Below, piece by piece: positions 1 through 8,238 of a DNA stretch of 64,000 nt (the first letter of the stretch is position 1; the number at the start of each line of letters is the position of its first letter). The DNA comes from Mauremys mutica. Taxonomy: Eukaryota > Chordata > Testudines > Geoemydidae. A program made the translations under genes and the position numbers. Location of the stretch: positions 67,054,573 through 67,118,572 of the forward strand of contig NC_059080.1 in NCBI RefSeq assembly GCF_020497125.1, written 5' to 3'. The notes below the pieces were generated by a model. It did no database searches. It was given only the letters and a program-made list of their open reading frames with translations, and was not told the DNA's origin.

Positions 1-837
1 TAGTTACCTGCCATATTATTTTGTGTTTCACATGGGGGAGGTGCAACAATATTTCTCATCTTGCCTTTTGGTATAATTATTTTATTCCAGTTTCCATCAA
101 TTAAGACATGTGAATGCATACTCAAGGCTCAGCTGGCTTAAGTTGGTACAGCTGAGTTGATTTCAATGGATCTATTGACCCACTGACACATAAGATTCCT
201 TGTACTGCAATTAGCTTGCTTTGCTTCAGATGTAGAGTGTGTTCATGTTCAGAGATATTTGCGGGTTAATACAGTGAATTTGTATCACTAGACTAGAGAC
301 ATTTCTTCAAACTTGGGTTCACAGCAACAGAATTTTGCTAAATAAGTTTGGTTTTTTTGTTCAAACAAAAAGTGAAACTCAATTAAAAGCCACCCAGTTT
401 CACCTGGTTCTGCGGTCAAATCATGAACAGCAAGTTACATGGGGTTCTAACTAGCAATGCACCAGAGCAACAAGCTCAGATCTAAACACACCTGAACTCT
501 GGGAAAGTTTGATTCTAGATGTAAAATTTTCTAGCTCAGACCAATTTTTAGTGAGACATTTGTTCAAAACTGGGACCAGGTTTAAAAAAAAAAAATTGTG
601 AACCACAGCAAATCATGTTGAGTTTTAATGAAACCCCAAACTAGATGATTTTGCAGGACTTCTAATTTCATCCCTAACTAGCTGCATGCAGTTCTACTAC
701 AGAATTAGTTTCAAATTCACATAGTAGTGTCACATCAGCTGGCACTCTACTCTTGAGACCATTGCCTATCATATTGCCCAATATTGTCTCACTACTTCCT
801 TTTGCTCCCTTATCTGTCTATAGCTTTTTGTTTCTTG
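1..837. other. unassigned AT-rich DNA
   Basis: No coding or RNA gene is supported. The stretch is AT-rich with short poly-A/poly-T runs, for example near 584. Around 350-420 a Phe/Lys-rich T/A pattern resembles the AT-rich repeat family seen better at 19699-20128, but too weakly to call. Confidence 0.5.
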
Positions 838-965
838 CCTTGACTATAAGCTGTTTGGGACAGGGACCATCTTTTTGTTCGGAATGTGTACAGTGACTTG
901 CACAAAGGGGTCCAGGTCGATGACAGAGGCTCTCCAATGCTGCTACAGTCCCAATAAGTGATCAT
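838..965 (+). repeat. old LINE 3'-tail-like repeat (L2/CR1 type)
   Basis: The stretch follows the widespread amniote tail pattern 'gactataagctgtttggg', 'cagggaccatctttttgttc', then 'tgtacagtgacttgcacaa' and 'ggggtccaggtc'. I recognise this as the end of an old non-LTR element. A second, more decayed copy is at 25685-25800. The class is from memory and the copy has no visible target duplication. Confidence 0.5.
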
Positions 966-2844
966 CCGTACTTGAAGATTTCTCCATTTTTCATTCTTTG
1001 GTACAAGTGACAGCCTCCGTTTGAGAGAGGATTGGCACTGATGTTGCATATGGTAATGATAGGTAGAATTGAGGGTGGCAGTATGCAGAGCAGCTGATAG
1101 CAATCCCTCACCAGATTAGTACATTAAAGAAGCTGATCTGACAAATCAGCTAGGACAGCTTTAAAGTATAGGTCCTAGAGAGGAACAGCTGCTCCTGTTA
1201 TGCCAGAGGGATTGCTCAGAGAAACATTTTGTGAAAATGGTTACTTGGAAATATTTCAGAGGTAGCTTCCTCTTCAATAGATACTTGATCTCAATGAGTA
1301 TTGCTGCAGCATGAGACTGTGCCTGTTTTCTAAGACTGTGAAAGGTCTTCCAGTGCTATGCTGAGGACGGATGATGAAATTGCATGCAGATGTGTTTTGA
1401 GTACTAAAAACACATCTGCCTTCTAACCAAGGCTCACCTTGGGCTTCACAACATGCCTGTGACTGTCGATAAGAAACAATCTACAGAACCCAAGTGTCAC
1501 AACCCTAGTCTTGCACTTTTGCCACAAGATCTCTTCCCCCAGCCATCCAGAAAATATATAAATGAAATCATCATATACCCTGGTAATGACCTTAGTAATG
1601 ATAAATTGGTAGACCTCTGATACTGCATTCATATCTGTGAGGGTAAATCCTAGCACTTGTGCCAGCCCCACTGAGTGCAGTTTGTTGCGGGGGGGTTGAG
1701 AGGACTGTGTATATCTGGCTGTAGGCTCAGGACTATAAATGTTACCGTTAGCTTTAGTGAAGAATGTCATTTCTGCTCTGTTTGCACCAATGCCAAATAA
1801 ATTTCCAAAACAATCACATTAAAACTATCTAGAAAAAACTGTGTATTTAAGTCATATTTAATATTTGTAAGTCTCTAAGGCAAAATGCTAGAAGAATCAA
1901 CCAGTTATTTTTCCAGAGTTTCTTGGTGTTGCTTCAATTTTTCTAGCCTTTATCTCCAGCTTATGAATATTAAACTATAAAAGACTGCAAACTGTGCAAA
2001 ATATAAAATGAATATCAGGCCCCTGACTGCCAACACGTTTTTTACAATGGAGAGCACAATAATAGAAAGAAGGTCAGTGGAGAAGGTCTGGGTGAATTTG
2101 TTTATTCATGGAAGTGAGGCCAGACATAGTCTAGGTGCCAAAGATCCCTGCAATATGTGATCAAGCAGGATTTCACAGAGAGTTCAGCAGTCTCAGTGCT
2201 GGTGAGCAGATCTCTCAAAGCAAGAAATAAACAGAAGTATCAGCAATTCTGGATAAGAAATTCCATTAAAAGAAAGCAAATGGGGTGTCTAGGCATCTTC
2301 TATGGCTTTGAAGAGATAAACTCAGATGGACACATAAGAAACATTATTTTCAAAGATCTGTCTTTTTATTTGGTTTATAAGTCCTTTGAAAAGAAGAGAT
2401 AAAATGGACACTCACAAAAGATATGTCTTCAGACGCTATCTTGGAATGCTCACTCCTTTTTTGATTTAGAGTAATGAATGTGAAAAGTTTTGGTTTTCTC
2501 ATCTAATTTAAAAGTTCAAGAGCTTCTCTGAATTAGTCCACAATTCTTTAATCTAGAAATCTCCTGTGAGGGACTCCCTGGCTTTATGTAGGTCAGATCC
2601 TCAATTGTCTATACCATTTACACCAGATGAGGCTCTGATCCTTTGGATACAAATTGCTGTGATAACTTGGAAGTAAGCTTTCCATACAATATTTTTTTGA
2701 ACCTCAAAAGTTTCTAGTTTGGTTCAACTTTAGAGCCAAGACTGTGGTTCCTCTTTCAGATCAATCAATCAACTGGTTCTTCTAACTGAGAACAGAAGTG
2801 GGGGCTGGAGGATAGAGCTGCGTGACTTTTTTTGGACAATAATA
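966..2844. other. unassigned intergenic DNA
   Basis: No gene is supported; the short open frames here lack any recognisable domain or codon pattern. A short piece at 2598-2645 (GATCCTCA ... TTTACACCAGATGAGG) belongs to the small palindromic repeat family described at 51035-51118. Confidence 0.5.
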
Positions 2845-3095
2845 AATCCTTTGAAAAATAGTTTCAACACCCTGAAAAATGTATTTGTAAATTTGGGTCC
2901 AGTTCAGAAAAAAAAATTCAGCTGGAAAAAAAATGGATTTTTCCCTACAAAATGTCAGTGTCAAAAGTCAATTCAAATAAACATTCAAAACATTTCATTC
3001 AACCTGAAGGAAATTATGTTTCAACAAGAAAAAAAATGATTTTTTTTTAAATTTCAGTTCAGCCACCAAGTGGAAAAAATAATTAGTTGCTCAAC
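2845..3095. repeat. AT-rich interspersed repeat, same family as 19699-20128
   Basis: Runs such as TTTGGGTCCAGTTCAG, CAGCTGGAAAAAAAATGG and TTTCAGTTCAGCCACC alternate with poly-A. The same vocabulary, including 'cagttcagccac', recurs at 19699-20128 and in part at 31020-31165. Target duplications are not visible. The apparent open frames are by-products of A-rich sequence. Confidence 0.4.
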
Positions 3096-3234
3096 TCCAC
3101 TGGAGGAATCCACCTCGGAATTTAGGCTGCTCTATTGCTCCAGAGAGCCTGTGACCTCGTTCCTTCTCCTGTCTCCACAAGGTGGGGGCAAGGCTATAGG
3201 TGTGCAGATTCGTTATGCAGAGGTGCCGCCCATG

Positions 3235-3601
3235 CAGGGCCAGCTCCAGGCACCAGCATTCCAAGCTGGTGCTTGGGGCGGCAATCTGCAAGGGGCGGCA
3301 GTTCCTGTTGTTTTGCCCCCACGCAGCGCACCAAATTGCCGCCGCGGGCAGGTGAGGGGGGGCAGTCTGTGTGCCCTTAAGGCGGCAGGCGCGTTTAGCG
3401 GCAGCAATTCGGCGGCAGCTTCTATGTTTAGCTGTCTGGGGCGGCTTCAGCTAAACATAGAAGCTGCCGCTGAATTGCCGCAGCCGCGGAAACGCGCCTG
3501 CCATCTTAAGGGCACACAGACTGCCCCCCCACACACACACACCCCCGTGGCGGCAATTCAGTGTGCTGCTTGGGGCGGCAAAAACTGTAGAGCCAGCCCT
3601 G
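3235..3601. mobile_element. hAT-type MITE with large internal hairpin
   Basis: The ends are inverted: CAGGGCCAGCTCCAGG at the left, and CAGGGCTGGCTCTACAG when the right end is read in reverse. The 8-bp flanks are CGCCCATG (3227-3234) and TGCCCATG (3602-3609), a 7/8 match. An 8-bp duplication and a CAGGG-type terminus fit the hAT superfamily. There is no transposase inside, so it is non-autonomous. The interior is GC- and CpG-rich (GGCGGCA words), quite unlike the AT-rich surroundings. A 200-residue frame across it is a compositional by-product. Confidence 0.75.
3361..3525. repeat. 73-77 bp inverted repeat (snap-back)
   Basis: Arms 3361-3433 and 3449-3525 are nearly complementary, starting GGCAGTCTGTGTGCCCTTAA on the left and ending TTAAGGGCACACAGACTGCC on the right. 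About 15 nt separate them. Small indels occur in the middle of the right arm. A transcript through it would fold into a long hairpin. Confidence 0.85.
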
Positions 3602-3650
3602 TGCCCATGGCAACAGTGGTGCCTGTTGTGTATTTGGTTGTCATGGTTTT

Positions 3651-3664
3651 GTTGCTATGGCAAC
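3651..3664. promoter_or_regulatory. X-box-like palindrome (candidate RFX site)
   Basis: GTTGCTATGGCAAC is a near-perfect palindrome that fits the X-box consensus bound by RFX transcription factors (GTTRCC-N-GGYAAC type). It lies 27 nt into the LTR, in the expected U3 region, and recurs identically at 8070-8083. Binding itself is inferred. Confidence 0.55.
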
Positions 3665-3721
3665 TGAGTTAGATTATTATGGGTTAGCTCAACCGGTTTC
3701 AACCGGCTGAGGAGCTCTCTG

Positions 3722-3737
3722 TATATATGTAAATAAA
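3722..3737 (+). promoter_or_regulatory. TATA-like run and adjacent AATAAA
   Basis: TATATAT at 3722-3728 is followed after three bases by AATAAA at 3732-3737. The first could place transcription start near 3750, and the second could direct cleavage near the same place in the 3' LTR copy (AATAAA at 8151-8156). The R region would then be very short. Confidence 0.5.
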
Positions 3738-3815
3738 ATGGAGGTTTTGGTTAGCTGCCTGCTCTCTGGCCTCAAGTGATTGTTTCCTACACCGGCTGCC
3801 CCAAGGATATAACAC

Positions 3816-3826
3816 TGGCGACGAGG
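3816..3826 (+). other. primer-binding site (tRNA-Ser type)
   Basis: TGGCGACGAGG begins one base after the 5' LTR. It is complementary to the 3' end of vertebrate tRNA-Ser(GCU) plus CCA as I recall it, with partial matching for roughly ten more bases. Mag-type elements are known for tRNA-Ser priming. Confidence 0.75.
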
Positions 3827-3938
3827 GTGAGACTCCGGTGCTGCTCCAGTAACAGAAGGAAGTAGAAGTCAAGGTAAAGACCAAACAAAGAAAAAAAGCT
3901 GCTTGTTTGCACTGACTGTGAAAGTGAAACTAAAAATC

Positions 3939-4334
3939 ATGGCTACTCTGATCAGGCCCCTGGAGCCTTTTGATGAGAATACAGAGCAGTGGCATGTGTA
4001 TACTGAGCGTTTTGAGCTTTTTGGTATTGCAAATGACATTACAGAAGCGAAGAAGGTGCCAATATTCTTAACTGTTGTAGGGGCTAAAACCTACTCTCTG
4101 CTACGCAGCTTACTACACCCTGTTAAGCCTGAGACTAAATCTTACAGTGACATTGTGGAAATCCTGGGGTCTCATTTCTCCCCAAAACCACTGGTAATTG
4201 CTGAAAGATATAGGTTCCACAAAAGAGACCAAAAGGAAGATGAAACAGTTGTACAATTTGTAGCCATTTTAAAAAAGCTAGCAGAACACTGTGAATTTAA
4301 AGAAATGTTACATGATGCCCTGCGTGACAGGTAG
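3939..4334 (+). CDS. gag: Gag, capsid part (131 residues, ends at a frame break)
   Basis: This frame encodes the front of the retrotransposon structural protein, which assembles the particle around the RNA. I chose ATG at 3939 because it has A at -3 and G at +4 and starts the family-typical MATLIRPLEPF. The open frame runs 36 nt further upstream without another ATG. A Retrotrans_gag-like helical domain covers roughly residues 15-125 (AERYRFHKRDQKEDETVVQF, KKLAEHCEF). The frame stops at TAG 4332-4334 just after LRDR, inside a block normally continuous with the sequence that opens the next frame. No zinc knuckle is present here; both knuckles lie in the next frame. One missing base at about 4332 explains the stop: a recent deletion or a sequencing error. 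Confidence 0.88.
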   Translation: MATLIRPLEPFDENTEQWHVYTERFELFGIANDITEAKKVPIFLTVVGAKTYSLLRSLLHPVKPETKSYSDIVEILGSHFSPKPLVIAERYRFHKRDQKEDETVVQFVAILKKLAEHCEFKEMLHDALRDR

Positions 4335-7300
4335 TGTGTGGCCTGTATAGTGAAGCTATACGGAAGCGCCTACTGACAGAGGCTCAGCTTACCTTACAGA
4401 AGGCTGTTGATATTGCTGTCTCCATGGAACTGGCTACAAGGGAGGCACAATACATCGGTGCACCCCCTAGGGTGCAAAAAGTGTCACAAGAACCGACCCA
4501 CAAAACTGTGCAGAGTCAAGAATGTTACCGCTGTGGTAAGCCGGGTCACCAGGCATCAGAATGCTGGTGTAAGGACCTGGTGTGTCGACACTGTGGCAAA
4601 AAGGGACACATTGAGTGTGCCTGTAAACAAAAGAAAAAGAGGCCTGTGGTCTGGCCGACAAAAAGAGGAACCCTGCATACCCTAGAGCAGACCCAGGATG
4701 ATCAAGGTGACACCTCATCGCAAGAGGAAGTGCCACTGCATGTTTTGTCTTTGGCAATGGGCTCACATGAATACTGGGTAACCCCGTTACTGGATGGCAA
4801 ACGTATACGCATGGAACTGGACACCGGTGCAGCCGTCTCACTGATCTCCGAGACTGTGTATAAAGAAAAGCTACAGCATCTTCCGCTTAAGGCAACAAAA
4901 ACTGTTCTGAAGACGTATACGGGAGAAGCTGTGCCTATGCTGGGCACTATTGATGTTAAGGTGGAGCTCAATGGACAGGTGGCTAAATTGCCACTGTTTG
5001 TGGTGAGAGGTAACTACCCAGCCTTAATGGGTAGGTCTTGGCTTGGGAAGATTCAACTGAACTGGGCAGAAGTGCACCGGATGACTAAAGAAGAAACCAG
5101 CCTAACCCCTATACTAAGGAAACATGCTGCTGTTTTTGGAGATGATTTGGGAAGTATGAAGGGAATCACTGTGACATTGAACATTAAACCTGGCAGTCCA
5201 CCAAAATATCTGAAAGCCCGAACTGTGCCATATGCCATCAGGCCAAAAGTTGAAGCAGACCTGGAGCGCCTGGTCACCAATGGAGTCCTAATACCAGTTA
5301 CCCATAGCTCATGGGCCACTCCTATCGTTCCAATCGTGAAGAAAGATGGCTCTCTCCGGATTTGCGGTGATTTTAAAGTCACTGTCAACCCAGTGTTGTG
5401 TGCAGAGCAATACCCGCTTCCCCGCATCGATGACCTCTTCGCAGGCCTGGCTGGGGGACAAAAGTTCAGTAAGATTGATCTGAGTCAAGCATATTTACAG
5501 ATGCACGTCGATGAAAAGTCCCAAGAGCTGTTGACTATTGTGACTCATAAGGGGCTTTATCGATACTGTCGTCTACTCTTCGGAATAACATCTGCTCCCG
5601 CCCTGTTCCAGAGGGCTATGGACCAGATCTTGTGTGGCTTGTCAGGAGTTCAGTGCTATCTGGATGATATCCTGGTCACTGGAAGAAATGAAGAGGATCA
5701 CTTAAAGAATTTAGAGGCTACCCTACAAAGACTGGAAGAGTATGGCCTACGAGTTCGCAAAGACAAGTGTGAATTCTTCAAGCCCTCTGTTGAATATTTG
5801 GGACACATAATTGATTCTGCAGGTCTTCATAAGGCCCCTGCAAAAGTTAAAGCTATTGTGGAGGCTCCCCCACCTCGAAATGTAAGCCAGCTGCGCTCGT
5901 TTCTAGGACTCCTGAACTATTATGGAAAGTTCATCTCACAGTTAGCCACACTGCTAAAACCACTTCATGAGCTCCTTGGGCAGAACAAGACCTGGAAGTG
6001 GACTGAAGCCTGTGATGTTGCGTTTAACAAAGCTAAGGATGCATTGCTAAATTCTGAAGTTCTAACGCACTTTGATCCATCCTTACCACTGCAATTGGCC
6101 TGCGATGCCTCCCCTTATGGAGTGGGAGCAGTCGTGTCACATATTATGCCTTCAGGAGAAGAGAGACCTATTGCTTTTGCTTCACGCACTCTAAGCAAAG
6201 CAGAAACTAACTACGCCCAAATCGAACGTGAGGCATTAGGAATTGTTTTTGGAATTCGGAAGTTTCATCAGTACCTGTTTGGGCGAAAATTTACTCTTCT
6301 CACAGACCATCGACCTCTGACATCAATTTTTGGACCTTACACAGGCATTCCCCCATTAGCTGCTAGTCGTATGCAACGTTGGGCATTGTTACTTTCAGCA
6401 CACACATATGAAATCAAATATCGGAAATCCACTCTACACGGCAATGCAGATGGCCTCTCAAGGTTGCCTTTGCCGGTCAAACACCAAGATAGTGCCCACA
6501 AGGAAATCTTCTACTTTGAACAGGTAGAGAATACACCCATCACTGCTACTCAGATAAAGAAGGCAACTCGCGTTGACCCAGTATTGTCCCACGTTATGGA
6601 CCTGGTGATACATGGAACATCTCGACAAACCTCTCCGGTCTCATCCGACCTTGTTCCCTACATGTCCAAGCGGACGGAGTTATCGGTCCAATCTGGTTGT
6701 TTGTTGTGGGGGAGACGTGTCATTATTCCACCACCACTGAGATCACAGATGTTAGAACAGCTACATTCCGGTCACTGTGGAATAGTGCGCATGAAGGAAA
6801 TTGCACGAAGCTATTTTTGGTGGCCTGGACTGGACAGCGCTATTGAAGAGAAGGCAAAAGCTTGTATGTCATGTCAGGGTGTGAGGAATGCACCCCAGTG
6901 GGCACCCCTACACCCATGGGACTGGCCTGAAAACCCGTGGCAACGTATTCACGTTGACTTTGCTGGCCCCCTTGAAGGAAGCATGTTCTTGGTGGCAATA
7001 GATGCCCATTCTAAATGGCCAGAAGTCTCTATAATGCAGTCCACTTCTGCAGAGAGTACTATCCAAAAACTACGAGGACTCTTTAGTCGTTTTGGTCTGC
7101 CAGAACAACTTGTGAGCGACAACGGACCGCAGTTCGTTTCTCAGGAGTTTCAAAATTTTATGAAAGCAAATGGGATACACCACATCACATCAGCACCATA
7201 TCATCCGTCCACCAACGGATTAGCTGAAAGATTTGTGCAGACAATGAAAAACGCTTTGAAATCAGCAAGGGGACAACACTCCATTCAAAAGCGTCTGGAT

Positions 7301-7912
7301 ACCTTTTTACTTTCCTACAGAAACACACCTCATGCTACGACCCACGCATCTCCGGCCTTTCTAATGATGGGACAACAGCTGCGCACTTGCTTTGATCTGC
7401 TGAAACCTTCTGAACCCCGACAAATTGTGCAACATCAGCAGCAATATCAAGTAATCAGACGGGCACCCAGAGCAAAAGACCGAACCTTTAGCCCGGGACA
7501 GCCAGTTTTGGCTCGGAATTATACTTCCAGAGCTAAATGGGTTCCGGCCACAGTCATCACTCAAACAGGACCTGTTTCCTACACAGTCCGGACTGCAGAG
7601 AATCTTACCTGGCGGCGACATGTAGATCAGCTGTTGCCAGGTCATGCCAGTCCTCAGGACCCATCTGCAGTTGAGGGGTCTGACTTCACCTCTTCTGGTG
7701 AGGGATCGAATCACGAGTCACCTGTTTCTGACTGTTCTCCTCCATTACTGCCGGCGGCTGAGATACCCCTTTGCCCAGCACGAGCTGATACCACCTCCTC
7801 ACCTGTTCGTGCTGCGGACCCTGAGCCCCTAGTGCTTTCGGGTGCAATAACACCAGTAGTTCACCGTAATCCACCTAGAGACAGAAGGCCTCCTCATCGG
7901 CTGGATCTTTAG
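4334..7912 (+). CDS. pol: Gag C-terminus plus Pol polyprotein (protease, RT, RNase H, integrase)
   Basis: The frame is open from 4328 to TAG 7910-7912, about 1,190 codons; counting starts at 4334, but that GTG is not a real start. Two CCHC zinc knuckles sit at residues 64-77 and 84-97 and belong to Gag nucleocapsid. Aspartic protease shows DTGA at 163-166. Reverse transcriptase shows YLDD at 442-445. RNase H shows its first aspartate at about 591 (LACDAS) and TDHRPL later. Integrase has an N-terminal His/Cys zinc-binding region (HSGH near 811, CMSC near 842). Its catalytic triad is D875, D929 and E965, with 35 residues between the last two. A GPY/F-like module (GPVSYTV) and WRRHVDQLLP follow, then a low-complexity Ser/Pro tail. 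All key residues are present and no internal stop occurs. The only damage is the frame break that separates this frame from the gag start. No chromodomain is visible. Confidence 0.95.
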   Translation: MCGLYSEAIRKRLLTEAQLTLQKAVDIAVSMELATREAQYIGAPPRVQKVSQEPTHKTVQSQECYRCGKPGHQASECWCKDLVCRHCGKKGHIECACKQKKKRPVVWPTKRGTLHTLEQTQDDQGDTSSQEEVPLHVLSLAMGSHEYWVTPLLDGKRIRMELDTGAAVSLISETVYKEKLQHLPLKATKTVLKTYTGEAVPMLGTIDVKVELNGQVAKLPLFVVRGNYPALMGRSWLGKIQLNWAEVHRMTKEETSLTPILRKHAAVFGDDLGSMKGITVTLNIKPGSPPKYLKARTVPYAIRPKVEADLERLVTNGVLIPVTHSSWATPIVPIVKKDGSLRICGDFKVTVNPVLCAEQYPLPRIDDLFAGLAGGQKFSKIDLSQAYLQMHVDEKSQELLTIVTHKGLYRYCRLLFGITSAPALFQRAMDQILCGLSGVQCYLDDILVTGRNEEDHLKNLEATLQRLEEYGLRVRKDKCEFFKPSVEYLGHIIDSAGLHKAPAKVKAIVEAPPPRNVSQLRSFLGLLNYYGKFISQLATLLKPLHELLGQNKTWKWTEACDVAFNKAKDALLNSEVLTHFDPSLPLQLACDASPYGVGAVVSHIMPSGEERPIAFASRTLSKAETNYAQIEREALGIVFGIRKFHQYLFGRKFTLLTDHRPLTSIFGPYTGIPPLAASRMQRWALLLSAHTYEIKYRKSTLHGNADGLSRLPLPVKHQDSAHKEIFYFEQVENTPITATQIKKATRVDPVLSHVMDLVIHGTSRQTSPVSSDLVPYMSKRTELSVQSGCLLWGRRVIIPPPLRSQMLEQLHSGHCGIVRMKEIARSYFWWPGLDSAIEEKAKACMSCQGVRNAPQWAPLHPWDWPENPWQRIHVDFAGPLEGSMFLVAIDAHSKWPEVSIMQSTSAESTIQKLRGLFSRFGLPEQLVSDNGPQFVSQEFQNFMKANGIHHITSAPYHPSTNGLAERFVQTMKNALKSARGQHSIQKRLDTFLLSYRNTPHATTHASPAFLMMGQQLRTCFDLLKPSEPRQIVQHQQQYQVIRRAPRAKDRTFSPGQPVLARNYTSRAKWVPATVITQTGPVSYTVRTAENLTWRRHVDQLLPGHASPQDPSAVEGSDFTSSGEGSNHESPVSDCSPPLLPAAEIPLCPARADTTSSPVRAADPEPLVLSGAITPVVHRNPPRDRRPPHRLDL

Positions 7913-8042
7913 CTAGGGCGAACCCACGGTTATGGGGCAAAATAATCCCCAGGGTTTAGCCGGGAATGGAGGCAGTCTACCCTCCTTCTCTAGTCTAGGT
8001 GTGTTTTATTTAGGGGATGTTCTTATTAGGGGGGGAGGAATA
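7913..8042 (+). other. 3' untranslated region with polypurine tract
   Basis: 130 nt separate the pol stop from the 3' LTR. The segment ends with AGGGGGGGAGGAA at 8028-8040, the polypurine tract that primes plus-strand DNA synthesis, two bases before the LTR. There is no room for an envelope gene. Confidence 0.8.
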
Positions 8043-8233
8043 TGTTGTGTATTTGGTTGTCATGGTTTTGTTGCTATGGCAACTGAGTTAGATTATTATG
8101 GGTTAGCTCAACCGGTTTCAACCGGCTGAGGAGCTCTCTGTATATATGTAAATAAAATGGAGGTTTTGGTTAGCTGCCTGCTCTCTGGCCTCAAGTGATT
8201 GTTTCCTACACCGGCTGCCCCAAGGATATAACA
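8043..8233 (+). repeat. 3' LTR
   Basis: 191 bp, identical by eye to 3624-3814. It carries the second X-box copy (8070-8083) and AATAAA (8151-8156). It is followed by the target duplication GTGCC at 8234-8238. Confidence 0.95.
8070..8083. promoter_or_regulatory. X-box-like palindrome in the 3' LTR
   Basis: GTTGCTATGGCAAC, the second copy of the motif at 3651-3664, placed to act on flanking host DNA downstream. Confidence 0.5.
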
Positions 8234-8238
8234 GTGCC

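Larger units (their letters stand above)
3624..3814 (+). repeat. 5' LTR
   Basis: The 191-bp LTR runs TGTTGTGTATTTGG to AAGGATATAACA. It holds an X-box-like palindrome (3651-3664), a duplicated AACCGG motif (3691-3707), a TATA-like run (3722-3728) and AATAAA (3732-3737). It is identical to the LTR at 8043-8233. Confidence 0.95.
3624..8233 (+). mobile_element. full-length Ty3/Gypsy LTR retrotransposon (mag-like)
   Basis: The element is 4,610 bp long. Two 191-bp LTRs begin TG and end CA; I compared them base by base and found no difference. The flanks are GTGCC at 3619-3623 and at 8234-8238, a perfect 5-bp target duplication. After the 5' LTR come a primer-binding site, gag, protease, reverse transcriptase, RNase H and integrase in the Ty3/Gypsy order, then a G-rich polypurine tract before the 3' LTR. 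No env-like frame exists between 7913 and 8042. A GPY/F module ends the integrase and no chromodomain is visible, which together with the tRNA-Ser primer site suggests the mag lineage. Vertebrate genome annotations usually label such proteins 'K02A2.6-like'. One frame break at about 4332 separates gag from pol. Confidence 0.95.

Noticed and set aside
3531..3545. CA microsatellite or CRISPR-like repetition
   Set aside because: It is a short (CA)n inside the MITE. No regularly spaced repeat array of any kind occurs in this eukaryotic window.
3070..3672. 200-residue open frame
   Set aside because: It crosses the hAT MITE hairpin and ends in the Gypsy LTR. It is explained by CpG-rich repeat composition and has no domain.
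4334..4336. GTG as a start codon for Pol
   Set aside because: Ty3/Gypsy Pol is made as a fusion with Gag. The position lies inside a conserved Gag block, so it is only where the frame opens after the break.
4310..4340. Programmed -1 frameshift between gag and pol
   Set aside because: No slippery heptamer is seen, the pol frame opens only at 4328, and the break falls within Gag before the zinc knuckles, not between nucleocapsid and protease.
7550..7912. Chromodomain at the integrase C-terminus
   Set aside because: Only a GPY/F-like module and a Ser/Pro-rich tail are visible; no chromodomain aromatic pattern.
7913..8042. Possible envelope gene of a retrovirus
   Set aside because: Only 130 nt lie between pol and the 3' LTR, without an open frame of any use.
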